From NCBI GenBank assembly GCA_963920635.1, contig OY987305.1:10021153-10085152 (forward strand): DNA of 64,000 nucleotides. Reading direction: 5' to 3'. Each line of letters starts with the position of its first letter. Position 1 is the stretch's first letter. The translations under genes were made by a program, and so were the position numbers. Below, in pieces: positions 24,556-33,232 of this stretch. The notes below the pieces were generated by a model, which was not told the DNA's origin, did no database searches, and saw only the letters and a program-made list of their open reading frames with translations. The DNA is from Pseudeuparius sepicola. Its lineage: Eukaryota; Arthropoda; Insecta; Coleoptera; Anthribidae.

Positions 24556-24600
24556 ACCGCATATACGTGTTTCATGCTATTTGGCAATCATCAGTACGGT
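24556..24600 (-). ncRNA. Decayed hammerhead-ribozyme motif, copy 1
   Basis: On the reverse strand: stem I strand accgta, core ctgatga, stem II ttgc/gcat with loop caaata, core gaaac, then stem I partner tgcggt. All core bases are kept, but the stem III partner strand has changed (gtgt to gtat), losing the usual G at 16.2. Same layout as the better copy at 49411-49455. Confidence 0.6.
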
Positions 24601-24751
24601 GTAACATTAACCAAATCAAAAGATAGGCATGATTTGGGAAGCAACAAATGAAGTCCAGGCAGAAGCCAACAGCACATTTGCAGCTTCAGTCAGCACTTCC
24701 CCTATTTGTTGCTTCCAAATCATGCCTATCTTTTGATTTGGTTAATGTTAC

Positions 24752-24796
24752 ACCGTACTGATAATTGCCAAATAGCATGAAAGACGTGTATGCGGT
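24752..24796 (+). ncRNA. Decayed hammerhead-ribozyme motif, copy 2
   Basis: Same 45-nt layout on the forward strand, but the core reads ctgataa (G8 lost) and gaaag (C15.2 lost). It should be inactive. Confidence 0.6.
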
Positions 24797-25175
24797 TACT
24801 AGTTTTTTCTTTTTGTTAACTTTGAATGTTTGCCCATTATCACCTTTTCTTTTAGTTATCAAGAAAAGTTGTTCAGAATGAAAAACTGAGTAATTTTACA
24901 AAATACTAGGCCTACTTGGATTTTTTGCTTTTTTTACTAGAAAAGTAGGGAAGAATGCCCTTTTGGTAAAAAATAATACAAAATGTTACTAGGAAAAATT
25001 GACAATAATGCAAAAATGAATAAGACAGCAAAATTTAAAAGCAAAAGGGCACTGTACCCCACTTTTTTTAAGGAATTTCACATTTACTCAGTTTTTCATT
25101 TTGAACAACATTTCTTGATATCATTTTGCCGTAACTTTTAAAGGAAAAGCACTTTAGGAGTGTAAAAATCAACAG

Positions 25176-25731
25176 AACGTCCAAGACAAAAGTTACCTAC
25201 TTAGAAAGAGTAGGGATAAATAAATATCTAAAAAGGGGGTATGTTCGTTACAAAAAAATACACCAGGTTTATTATATATATTTAATATGCATTTATTTGC
25301 ATATAAGCATATATTTAATATGCATTTTGCTGAGAAATTATTTTGAAAAAAAAATGCCTTTTTGATGAGCTAATTTTACGTAAAAACACATTTTAGATCC
25401 ATGGCCTACTTTCCGAGATATTTTTCAAATAATGTTCTCAGAAAAATAAATGGTAAGATTTATTAGGGGATCTGTTGGACGAAAATTGTTATTTGTAAAA
25501 CAGGCTTTAATAAATTAAGTATTGTGTATAGGCGCTTGTAAACCTGCCGTGACTTCAGCACGGCCACAACTGGGCACTCCTCAAGTTGGTGGCGCTCCGA
25601 GGTCGGTAATTATTTAATGTTTAATGTTTGACCTGATGAGTGTTAGTAGGTACCTGTAGTGCGTTTATGAATTGTTTAGTCCTTATTCATTTGTTTTAAC
25701 GGACCTGTGATATGTATATGTATATGTATAT
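25176..25731. other. Unassigned DNA ending in a (tatatg)n microsatellite
   Basis: No gene. Immediately before the SINE, 25709-25731 consists of gtatat repeats. Confidence 0.5.
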
Positions 25732-26160
25732 GGGACCGCGGTGGCGTCGCTCGTACCGGCGCTGACTTTTTAGACTGCATATTTTTCTGCCTTCGATCGA
25801 CCTTGGTTCGAGGCAGGCGCATGCATATGCATATGTCTTTAAAGAAAAACACCGCTATGGCCAAGAGCGTTGGGCAAATGTGGGTTCACGGTATTGCTCC
25901 TAAATAGCTTTATCCATGTGATTTACTAATTGTCCTACACTCACTGAGATTACTACGGTTTTCTAGTGTTTTCCGTAGTACTTGAGCGAATGCTATCCTA
26001 GTTCTATCGGGAAAAAAGTCGGCCCTAGCCGCAAATGGCAACGAAGACAAAATAATAGTAATTGCCCCCCTCCCCCGCACAAGCATGTGGTTGCTTCTGG
26101 GGTACTCCTAGTTTGGAGTATTGTGGGGGAATTATTATTATTTTTTTTTTATTTTTTTTA
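25732..26160 (+). mobile_element. tRNA-headed SINE, copy 2
   Basis: Begins gggaccgcggtggcgtcgct, has a B-box match ggttcgaggc at 25805-25814, a conserved body (cggccctagccgcaaatggc, gcaattgcccccc-type block) and ends in attattatt plus a T-rich tail. The head-to-B-box distance of about 75 bp fits a tRNA-derived RNA polymerase III promoter. It matches 27396-27816 closely. Confidence 0.85.
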
Positions 26161-26445
26161 CTGATTACTGTAATATGTTGCACATAGTACCTGTCAATCA
26201 TAATATCAATAATTGCACAAGGTAAGGATGTTCTTTTCTGTTTGTTCTACTTTGATTGTATCCTTTGTGTTTTTCATGGTTCTTTTTAATTTTTGTAGTG
26301 GGTATTGTTACATACATACTTTTGTTAGCTAGGATATTTTTATGTGGATACCTTGCGTATTTACATTGTTGTACATTTTTTATTTATTTTTATTTTGTTC
26401 ATGTTTGTTATTACTATCTTTCCGTTTTTTTCTAATTTTACTGCC

Positions 26446-26530
26446 CTGAAGAAGACCACAAAATTATAGCCGAAACGTTGCCACAATGTAAATCTTCGGT
26501 TTGATTTTATCTTTGTCCTATAACCCGACG
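26446..26530 (+). mobile_element. Penelope-like 3' tail fragment (candidate)
   Basis: Contains ccctgaagaagaccacaaaa followed by tagccgaaacgttgccac. The pair ctgaagaag ... ccgaaacg at this spacing is commonly seen at ends of Penelope-like and related retroelements. No coding part is attached. Identification rests on this short signature only. Confidence 0.35.
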
Positions 26531-27246
26531 ATATTTATGAAGTTATCTCAATAAGAGGACACGAGCTACCGTCTACAAGCTTCAATATATTCCAACATCT
26601 CCGGCCTGTTCTTTTCCCAATTATTTGTTCTCTCTGGCGGTATAAATCGTCTTTCCCCGGTAGGAGCCGAAATTGCAGCCGCCGCCGTGTTATTCTTCCT
26701 AACAATTGCAAATGAAATTCCCAATTCTGCACCGCAAAGGGCCTGGAAATCCAGGCCCATCCGGCGCGGCCGCCGCTGCACGCAGCCCAGCGGAAAACTG
26801 TCAATTATTTGGAATTGCGCCCGCAGAGACCTTTCATCAGGCCGATCTCAACTACAAAAAAAACCTGTACCGCTTTCAGTGAACCCCATTATCCCCTTAG
26901 GCCCCCGCGCGCGGTCCTTTTGTGTTCGGGATGACAGGGACGGATTAATTGACAGCCGACAGGGGTGGGGCGAAGAATTCCGACGTCGATTTGGTCAATT
27001 GCCTGCAATTAGCAACTTCTAACTCTATTCTATTATCTGGCCACTATCCCTAACGAGCATTCAACTAGTTAGAGATTTATAACGTTCGCTCTCATTAGAT
27101 AAAGCACCCCGCCCATTTTTTACAATGTTCCGGAGAAAACCAGAAGGTAACGCGCTCTCGCTATGATTCTCTTGTCACTATCAACGTTGGTAAAAGTAGA
27201 ATAAGTGATTAACTCCAGAAGCTCGCAGCTTCTTTTGCTGAATATA
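26531..27246. other. GC-richer unique stretch, no gene seen
   Basis: Between 26560 and 27000 the sequence is markedly richer in GC, with gccgccgccgtg, ggcgcggccgccgctgc and cccgcgcgcgg words. Overlapping frames up to 111 codons exist on both strands as a result. I see no domain, splice pattern or start context, so I read it as unique non-coding DNA, possibly regulatory. Confidence 0.4.
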
Positions 27247-27395
27247 CAGGGTGATTCAGTTATGACGTGAAACATTTTAACAATGATCTGTATACCTAGA
27301 TCCATAATCCAATACACAACTTCGTCTTCAACATTTTGGTATTTATTTACAAAACTTGTCTGCAGAGTTGCAACTTCCCTAATGTGACAAATAAT
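27247..27395. repeat. Short foldback-type end fragment
   Basis: cagggtgattcagttatgac begins after a TA at 27245-27246, matching the first 14 bases of foldback family B, then diverges. No partner end. Confidence 0.4.
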
Positions 27396-27816
27396 GGGGC
27401 CGCGGTGGCGTCGCTCCGTACCGGCGCTGACTTTTTAGGCTGCATGGTTTTCTGCCTTCGATCGACCTTGGTTCGAGGCAGGCACATGCACATGTCTTTA
27501 AAGAAAAACACCGCTATGGCCAAGAGCGCTGGACAAATGTGGATTCACGGTATTGCTCCTAAATAGCTTTATCCGTGTGATTTACTAATTGTCCTACACT
27601 CACCGGGATTACTACGGTTTTCTAGGGTTTTCCGTAGTACTTGAGCGAATGCTATCCTAGTTCTATCGGGAAAAAAGTCGGCCCTAGCCGCAAATGGCAA
27701 CGAAGACAAAATAATAGTAATTGCCCCCCTCCCCCGCACAAGCATGTGGTTGCTTCTGGGGTACTCCTAGTTTGGAGTATTGTGAGAATGAGAATTATTA
27801 TTATTATTATTATTAT
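27396..27816 (+). mobile_element. tRNA-headed SINE, copy 3 (best preserved)
   Basis: Full length: ggggccgcggtggcgtcgct head, B-box ggttcgaggc at 27470-27479, body as in the other copies, and a clean 3' (att)n tail at 27795-27816. No open frame of its own is meaningful. Confidence 0.85.
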
Positions 27817-27902
27817 GAAAGCACTTATTTTTTACAATTTATATATAGCAAAGTCATCAGAGATATATAATTATGTTAATATTATCTCTTTATTATATAA
27901 TA

Positions 27903-28175
27903 CAGGGTGATTCAGTTTTATTCTGCGACACTTCAACGGGTGATAGAAAACCAAAAAATAATCGCACTTTCTTCTATAAACTATATCATTTTTTCTTATA
28001 AAAAAAGTTACAGGGTGTTAAAGTTGTAAGAAATATGTGGACTTTATTGAATATTTACCAAACTAGTTGAGATATTTAAGTCATATTTGGTACACGTTAT
28101 AACGGCATGGCGTAGAAGCGGGTAATTAGTATAATTGTTTTTAGAAGAAAAAAAGAACCACCTTGTATAGCAATA
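27903..28175. mobile_element. Foldback family B, copy 2 (left arm only)
   Basis: Begins cagggtgattcagttttatt after TA and follows 22864-23150 almost word for word (gacacttcaacgggtgatag, gcactttcttctataaact, ttacagggtgttaaagttgt). It stops near a gtatagcaataaaatg block. Confidence 0.7.
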
Positions 28176-28218
28176 AAATGAAGTCGGTGACGGTAACTTA
28201 TGATGTATATAGGATATG

Positions 28219-28261
28219 ATCACAGACCTATATAGCTAGCGAAGCTATATAGGTCTGTGAT
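28219..28261. repeat. Perfect 19-bp inverted repeat with 5-base loop
   Basis: atcacagacctatatagct at 28219-28237 and its exact complement at 28243-28261, loop agcga. Stable cruciform or stem-loop candidate; no T-tract follows. Confidence 0.9.
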
Positions 28262-28269
28262 ATGATGTA

Positions 28270-29200
28270 TTCATATCTGAATAGATTTAAATTCCTTGCC
28301 TTGACTGTCACCAAATCCAAAGATAACTGAATTTAGAAAGAAAAAAATATTTCTAAAATTTTAGTTGAAATGTGCATACGGGCAAATTTGTGAAGTCGGT
28401 GTTATTTTTTGTTATGTTTTTTTTTAATTTTTAGTGGAGTGTGCGTACGGGCAAATTTTTGAAGTCGGTTTTAATTTTTTTGGTAAAATTTTTCACATAA
28501 ACCAACACACAAAAGAGTTCTGTAAAAAAGACGAATAGGTGTAAAATAGTTTTTGACAAAAAAAACAAATGTTTTTTCCTTTTTAAATCCAAAAATTTTA
28601 CATGTAAGATCTCCCTATAGAACACTTCCTCACAATATTTGCACATCGTTACGGAACACCCTGCATATACGTATCTGAAACAAAAGAATAAAAACTTTAC
28701 AACATTTTAGGCAGTACAGATATTAATAACACCACAGAATAAACACATCATCTAGGTATTCCGATCACCCCTTAAAATATCTAAGATAGTAGTGATCTCG
28801 CACACACTTTTCCATCTTTATTGTTTGAGTTGTTTTTGCAAACAAATTGGAGCACTTAAAACTTTTCTATGTAAAACCCAACATTAGAATCCTAACGGTA
28901 CAAAAACATCCCTAAATCAGGACTAAATTCACTAACCATAACTCTGAGCTAAAAATTGGGGAACTTCGATTTTTATGGCACAAATGAAACTATAATCACG
29001 CAAGGAAGACCGGCTTCTGGCGATGGTCCAAGAAGAAGTGTTTTCCAGTTAGCGGCGATTATCTAAAATCAAGGTGGTATTTACGGGCCTTTTTAGAAAT
29101 CGTCGCTACATTGATTTTCGACGGGAACTGTGTTGTGCGTGATAAAAATTCTTGAAAGGTGCAAAACCAACTTGGTATGGAGACTATATACAAGTTTAGT
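28270..29200. other. Unassigned DNA with a gaagtcgg direct repeat
   Basis: No gene. A 30-bp unit (gtgcatacgggcaaatttgt, then gaagtcggt) at about 28371 recurs at about 28439 with a few changes; a third gaagtcggtg is at 28181. An isolated right end (aacaccctgcatata) lies at 28660. Confidence 0.45.
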
Positions 29201-29230
29201 GTCCTCCAAAAAGTTCGCTTCATACCTATA

Positions 29231-31543
29231 CAGGGTGTCCGGTAAGTTCGGGGAAATCTCTCGCCAGCGTGTTGGTGACGTCAAAATATACCTGGTGTTT
29301 CATATATTTTTTTCCCCTAAAGTACTCCGTAACAGAACTACAGGGTCCCAAAGGGGTACTCACTGCTTTACATTTTTTGATTTAACTTTTGAACGCCCTT
29401 GTATATTTTGATGAAATTTTTGAATTTTGCATAGACGGTAAAAACCAATTACCTCATATTTGAATCATGCTTGGACAATGCCGTGGAAGTCAGGAACGGA
29501 CTTCACGCAATACCCATGGGCTCAAAATTTTGACTGGTATAAATTTAAAAAGCCGAAAACAAATTTTTTTAAAGCCTTGAACATTTCTCTTCAAAAAAGG
29601 TACTCTTTATTCGTTTCGAAAAAGTCAACCGTTTTCATGGAAAAATCGCTTTTTTGAAATCCGTAACTTAAGATGCAATAATGGAAACTACCAGAATTTA
29701 GTGTTTTCACCTGACGGATAACAACAATTACGTGTGACAAGATTTGTCAATAATTTTTATTAGCAATGGAGCATTTTTATACTTATGCCGAATATGCAGA
29801 CATGCATTTAATTTATGGACAAGCACACTGCAATTCTCTGGAGGCAAGCAGAATTTATGCTCAAAGATTTCCAAATCGCAATTTGCCAAATCGAAAAACA
29901 TTTGTGAGAGTTGATCGTCGTTTAAGAGAAACAGGTAGTAAACAAACCGAGTTTAGAATGTCTTAAATCAGTCTCCTAAAATTTACATTAGGTAGTTTTT
30001 TACCTCGTCGTGGTGGGGAAGGGCCGCAAAGGAGAGCAAGAAATCAAAACTTAGAAGAGCACATATTGGATGAAATATCCGAAAACCCTTCTAATAGCGT
30101 TCGTAAGCTTGCAGCTCAGTTAAATACCACAAAGGGGGTTGTTCATGAAACATTGCGAGAACAGCTACTTTATCCTTATCACGTCCAAAAAGTGCATGCA
30201 ATGTCTCCGAATGATTATCGTCCACGGCTTAACTATGCAAACTGGTTTTTGCAACAATTTATAGGCGATCCGAGTTTCACAGAAATTGTTTTATTTAGCG
30301 ACGAAGCTGGCTTCACGAGAGACGGTATTACCAACAGTCGAAATCTGCACATTTGGCATGACGAAAACCCTCACGCCATAGTTCAGATCAAGCACCAACA
30401 AAGATTTCTGGTTAATGTTTGGGCAGGGATAATTGGGAATAATTTGATTGGTCCTTTTGTTTTGGATGAACGTTTGAATGGAGCTCTGTATTTACATTTT
30501 TTACAAAATAATTTAAATGATTTACTGGAAAATGTGCCCTTACAAATAAGGAATCAAATGTGGTTTATGCACGATGGCGCTCCCCCACATTATTCCCGGG
30601 AGGTACGTCTCTACTTAACCCAGCACTTTGACAATCGTTGGATAGGCCGAGGAGGACCTGTTTTGTGGCCACCTAGGTCTCCTGACCTCAATCCGTTAGA
30701 TTTTTTTTTCTGGGGTCATCTCAAGGGACTAGTATATTCAACTCCTGTAAATACCAGGGAAGAGTTATTGGAAAGAATATTTCACTATTCTGATCAAATT
30801 CGAAATGATCCTGAAATGCTGTTTAGGGTGCAGCAAGAAAAAATTCGCAGGATAAGAAAATGTATTCGGGTAGAAGGAGCTCACTTTGAACATTTGCCCG
30901 ACTAAACGAAACATTTTCTTTATAACCAAACTTTATTAAACTATTTTTAAACAGTTTCATTGTTTTTTTTCATTTTCTCGATATTAATGCCTACTGAAAA
31001 TTGCAGTGTGCTAATAAAAATTATTGACAAATCTTGTCACACGTAATTGTTGTTATCCGTCAGGTGAAAACACTAAATTCTGGTAGTTTCCATTATTGCA
31101 TCTTAAGTTACGGATTTCAAAAAAGCGATTTTTCCATGAAAACGGTTGACTTTTTCGAAACGAATAAAGAGTACCTTTTTTGAAGAGAAATGTTCAAGGC
31201 TTTAAAAAAAATTGTTTTCGGCTTTTTAAATTTATACCAGTCAAAATTTTGAGCCCATGGGTATTGCGTGAAGTCCGTTCCTGACTTCCACGGCATTGTC
31301 CAAGCATGATTCAAATATGAGGTAATTGGTTTTTACCGTCTATGCAAAATTCCAAAATTTCATCAAAATATACAAGGGCGTTCAAAAGTTAAATCAAAAA
31401 ATGTAAAGCAGTGAGTACCCCTTTGGGACCCTGTAGTTCTGTTACGGAGTACTTTAGGGGAAAAAAATATATGAAACACCAGGTATATTTTGACGTCACC
31501 AACACGCTGGCGAGAGATTTCCCCGAACTTACCGGACACCCTG
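29231..31543 (+). mobile_element. DD41D mariner-like transposon with 536-bp inverted arms
   Basis: Starts cagggtgtccggtaagttcg and ends with its complement, TA on each side (29229-29230, 31544-31545). The inverted arms, 29229-29764 and 31010-31545, are almost identical over 536 bp, so both arms show the same shadow frames. Between them is a single transposase frame starting one base after the left arm. Insertion into repeat T is verified by the empty copy at 47807. Confidence 0.9.
29766..30905 (+). pseudogene. DD41D mariner-family transposase with one in-frame stop
   Basis: A 380-codon frame that starts MEHFYTYAEYADMHLIYGQ and ends at 30905 is interrupted only by a TAA at 29964-29966 (codon 67). 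The N-terminal 60 residues match the DUF4817-type transposase N-terminus common in insects (EASRIYAQRFPNR, RRLRETGS). A helix-turn-helix follows (SNSVRKLAAQLN). Catalytic residues: Asp in VLFSDEAGF (30300), Asp in MWFMHDGAPPHY, and Asp in SPDLNPLDFFFWG, with 41 residues between the last two, hence DD41D. The remainder through the C-terminal helix region is intact. The stop may be a recent inactivating change, or a short intron or assembly error could explain it. Near-identical arms suggest a young insertion. Confidence 0.85.
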
Positions 31544-32195
31544 TATAGGCGGCAATTTTTTCATCGGTGATTTATTTTGAAATTTAACTTCGAGGTTACC
31601 TATTATTTTAAAAATTATATGAAAAATGGACCACTCAAACGTGGTGACGTGACTTTTTCTAGCTGTCAAAAATGGCATTAAAAAAGTGCTGGCTTTTATG
31701 TTATAATTTTACATAGGGGAGAGCGGTGACAGTTGTAACGGGTGTCGATTGTAACATTCGACGTATCATGGCCATCTATGTAGCTACGCGCAAACAACAT
31801 GTATGGGTCATGCGCGTTGAGCCAGTCGCCATATTAGTGGTCACATGTTTACGATACTCGACAGTGAACGTACGTGACGGGTAAAAACATAGTTTTGGAC
31901 GCATTAAGTAAGTTTCAATTTTTATCTTCTTTGGTAAGTAGTTGCTATGGCATTTATTTTATGTGTAATCAAATTATACCAAAAAAATCAGCGTAATTTT
32001 GAGTACGGGAATCAAGTATTTAGAACACTTAAAGTTGAAGGTTACATAGTTTTTTGATGCACACACAGGAAGTCTGTCGGTTGGTGTCGGTTGTAACATA
32101 AAGAGAAGTAGCGGTTGTAACATGTTACAACCGACACTAATACAAAATGTTACACCAATGTTTACAAATATTTTTGTTTTAGGCTATTTGCAAAC

Positions 32196-32282
32196 ATGAA
32201 ACCAAGGCAGAGAAAAACTAATAGGGGTAATGTTCCTCAAGAAGTTTATGAAGAAGCTGCAAATAAAGTTATAAATGACAAT
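32196..32282 (+). pseudogene. Pogo-like transposase N-terminus, cut by a foldback
   Basis: After a good 3' splice-like site (tttttgttttag at 32172-32183), an ATG at 32196 starts MKPRQRKTNRGNVPQEVYEE followed by AANKVIN. This is the usual start of pogo/psq-type helix-turn-helix proteins (basic arm, then E-x-Y-x-x-A). The frame then runs into the foldback inserted at 32286, and the sequence beyond that insertion does not continue the domain, so the remainder of the gene was deleted, not just interrupted. Confidence 0.65.
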
Positions 32283-32285
32283 ATA

Positions 32286-33232
32286 CAGGGTGAATTTTTT
32301 TCGATGACCACTTGGGGATCTCGGAAACTAGCAGAGCCAGAACAAAGGTTAAATGGGGAAAGAATTGCAGTTTTGAATGCTCAATCTAATGCCCCTTTTG
32401 GATTTTTGAAAAAGTTCCTGGCTCACTAGATATTTTGAAAAGAGTGATTTTTTGCTGTTTCATCAGATCTCTGTAGCTCCGTTATTTATAATTATACAGA
32501 AAAACTGCAGAGACAAAAATTATAGATAATTTTGGGCTTAATAAGATAATCTAATCAAATTTTTTATGTTATTTGTGATTTTTGAGATATGGCATAAACT
32601 TGTGTTTTTTTTAAATGTAAATCATAGTTGGCTGTGGCCTTATCAAATCGCCATTTTTTGAGCTTTCCAAAGATATAATACTCGGCATAGTTATTATAGA
32701 AAATAAAAGAGCTATGGCTAATTTTCTGATTTTTTTTTTAATTTTCACATAGTCAGACAAGGAATATTTTCATAATTACGTTCTGTTTTATAATAAGACA
32801 TACATACTTTTATTTTTTATAATAACTATGCCAAGTATTATATCTTTGGAAAGCTCAAAAAAAATGGCCGATTTGATAAGGCTACAGCCAACTATGATTT
32901 ACATTTAAAAAAAATACAAGTTTATGTCATATCTCAAAAAATGTCAAACATAAAAAATTTGATCAGATTATCTTATTAGGCCCAAAATTATCTACAATTT
33001 TTGTCTCTACAGTTTTTCTGTATAATCAGAAATAACGGAGCTACAGAGATCTGATGAAATAGCAAAAAATCACTCTTTTCAAAATATCTAGTGAGCCATG
33101 AACTTTTTTAAAAATCCAAAAGGGGCATTAGATTGAGCATTCAAAACTGCAATTCTTTCCAAATTTAACCTTTGTTCTAGCTCTGCTAGTTTCCGAGATC
33201 CCCATAGTGGTCATCGAAAAAAACTCACCTTG
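32286..33232. mobile_element. Foldback family F, complete copy
   Basis: Ends cagggtgaatttttttcgat and its complement (atcgaaaaaaactcaccttg), flanked by TA. The arms pair over roughly 450 bp each around a centre near 32760, e.g. ggatctcggaaactagcaga with its partner near 33190. A related, truncated copy is at 11711-12242. Confidence 0.9.

Larger units (their letters stand above)
24461..24854 (+). mobile_element. Hammerhead-bearing retroelement, inverted double copy
   Basis: The insertion is flanked by a 13-bp direct repeat, gttatcaagaaaa (24448-24460 and 24855-24867). The opposite arm of the host foldback shows the uninterrupted version. The insert begins taaggatgtaagattagc, then carries an inverted copy of a roughly 170-bp unit (24495-24660) and a direct copy (24690-24854) around a short centre. 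Each unit holds a hammerhead-type core, now mutated. Long target duplication, head fragment plus inverted tail, and the ribozyme point to target-primed retrotransposition by a Penelope-like machinery; the family assignment is inference. Confidence 0.65.
24405..25175. mobile_element. Foldback element hosting the hammerhead retroelement
   Basis: Outer arms pair: the left reads tttacactagtaaagtgcta and gcaaaatgttatcaagaaa, the right contains ttgatatcattttgccgtaa and agcactttaggagtgtaaaa. The left arm resumes at 24855 with gttgttcagaatgaaaaact, mirrored by agtttttcattttgaacaac near 25100. The break between 24461 and 24854 is the insertion described next. Confidence 0.7.

Noticed and set aside
26446..26490. 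Second hammerhead candidate (ctgaagaag ... ccgaaacg)
   Set aside because: The ctgatga core is altered and no stem I or stem III pairing can be drawn; kept only as a possible Penelope-like tail.
26535..27022. Overlapping frames of 71-111 codons on both strands
   Set aside because: They follow from high GC content; no domain or conserved pattern.
29460..31314. Mirror-image 65-codon frames on opposite strands, MNHAWTMPWKSGTDF
   Set aside because: They lie in the two inverted arms of the mariner element and duplicate each other; not genes.
33035..33060. ctgatga near the foldback arm as a hammerhead core
   Set aside because: No gaaa box and no pairing stems follow at the right distance.
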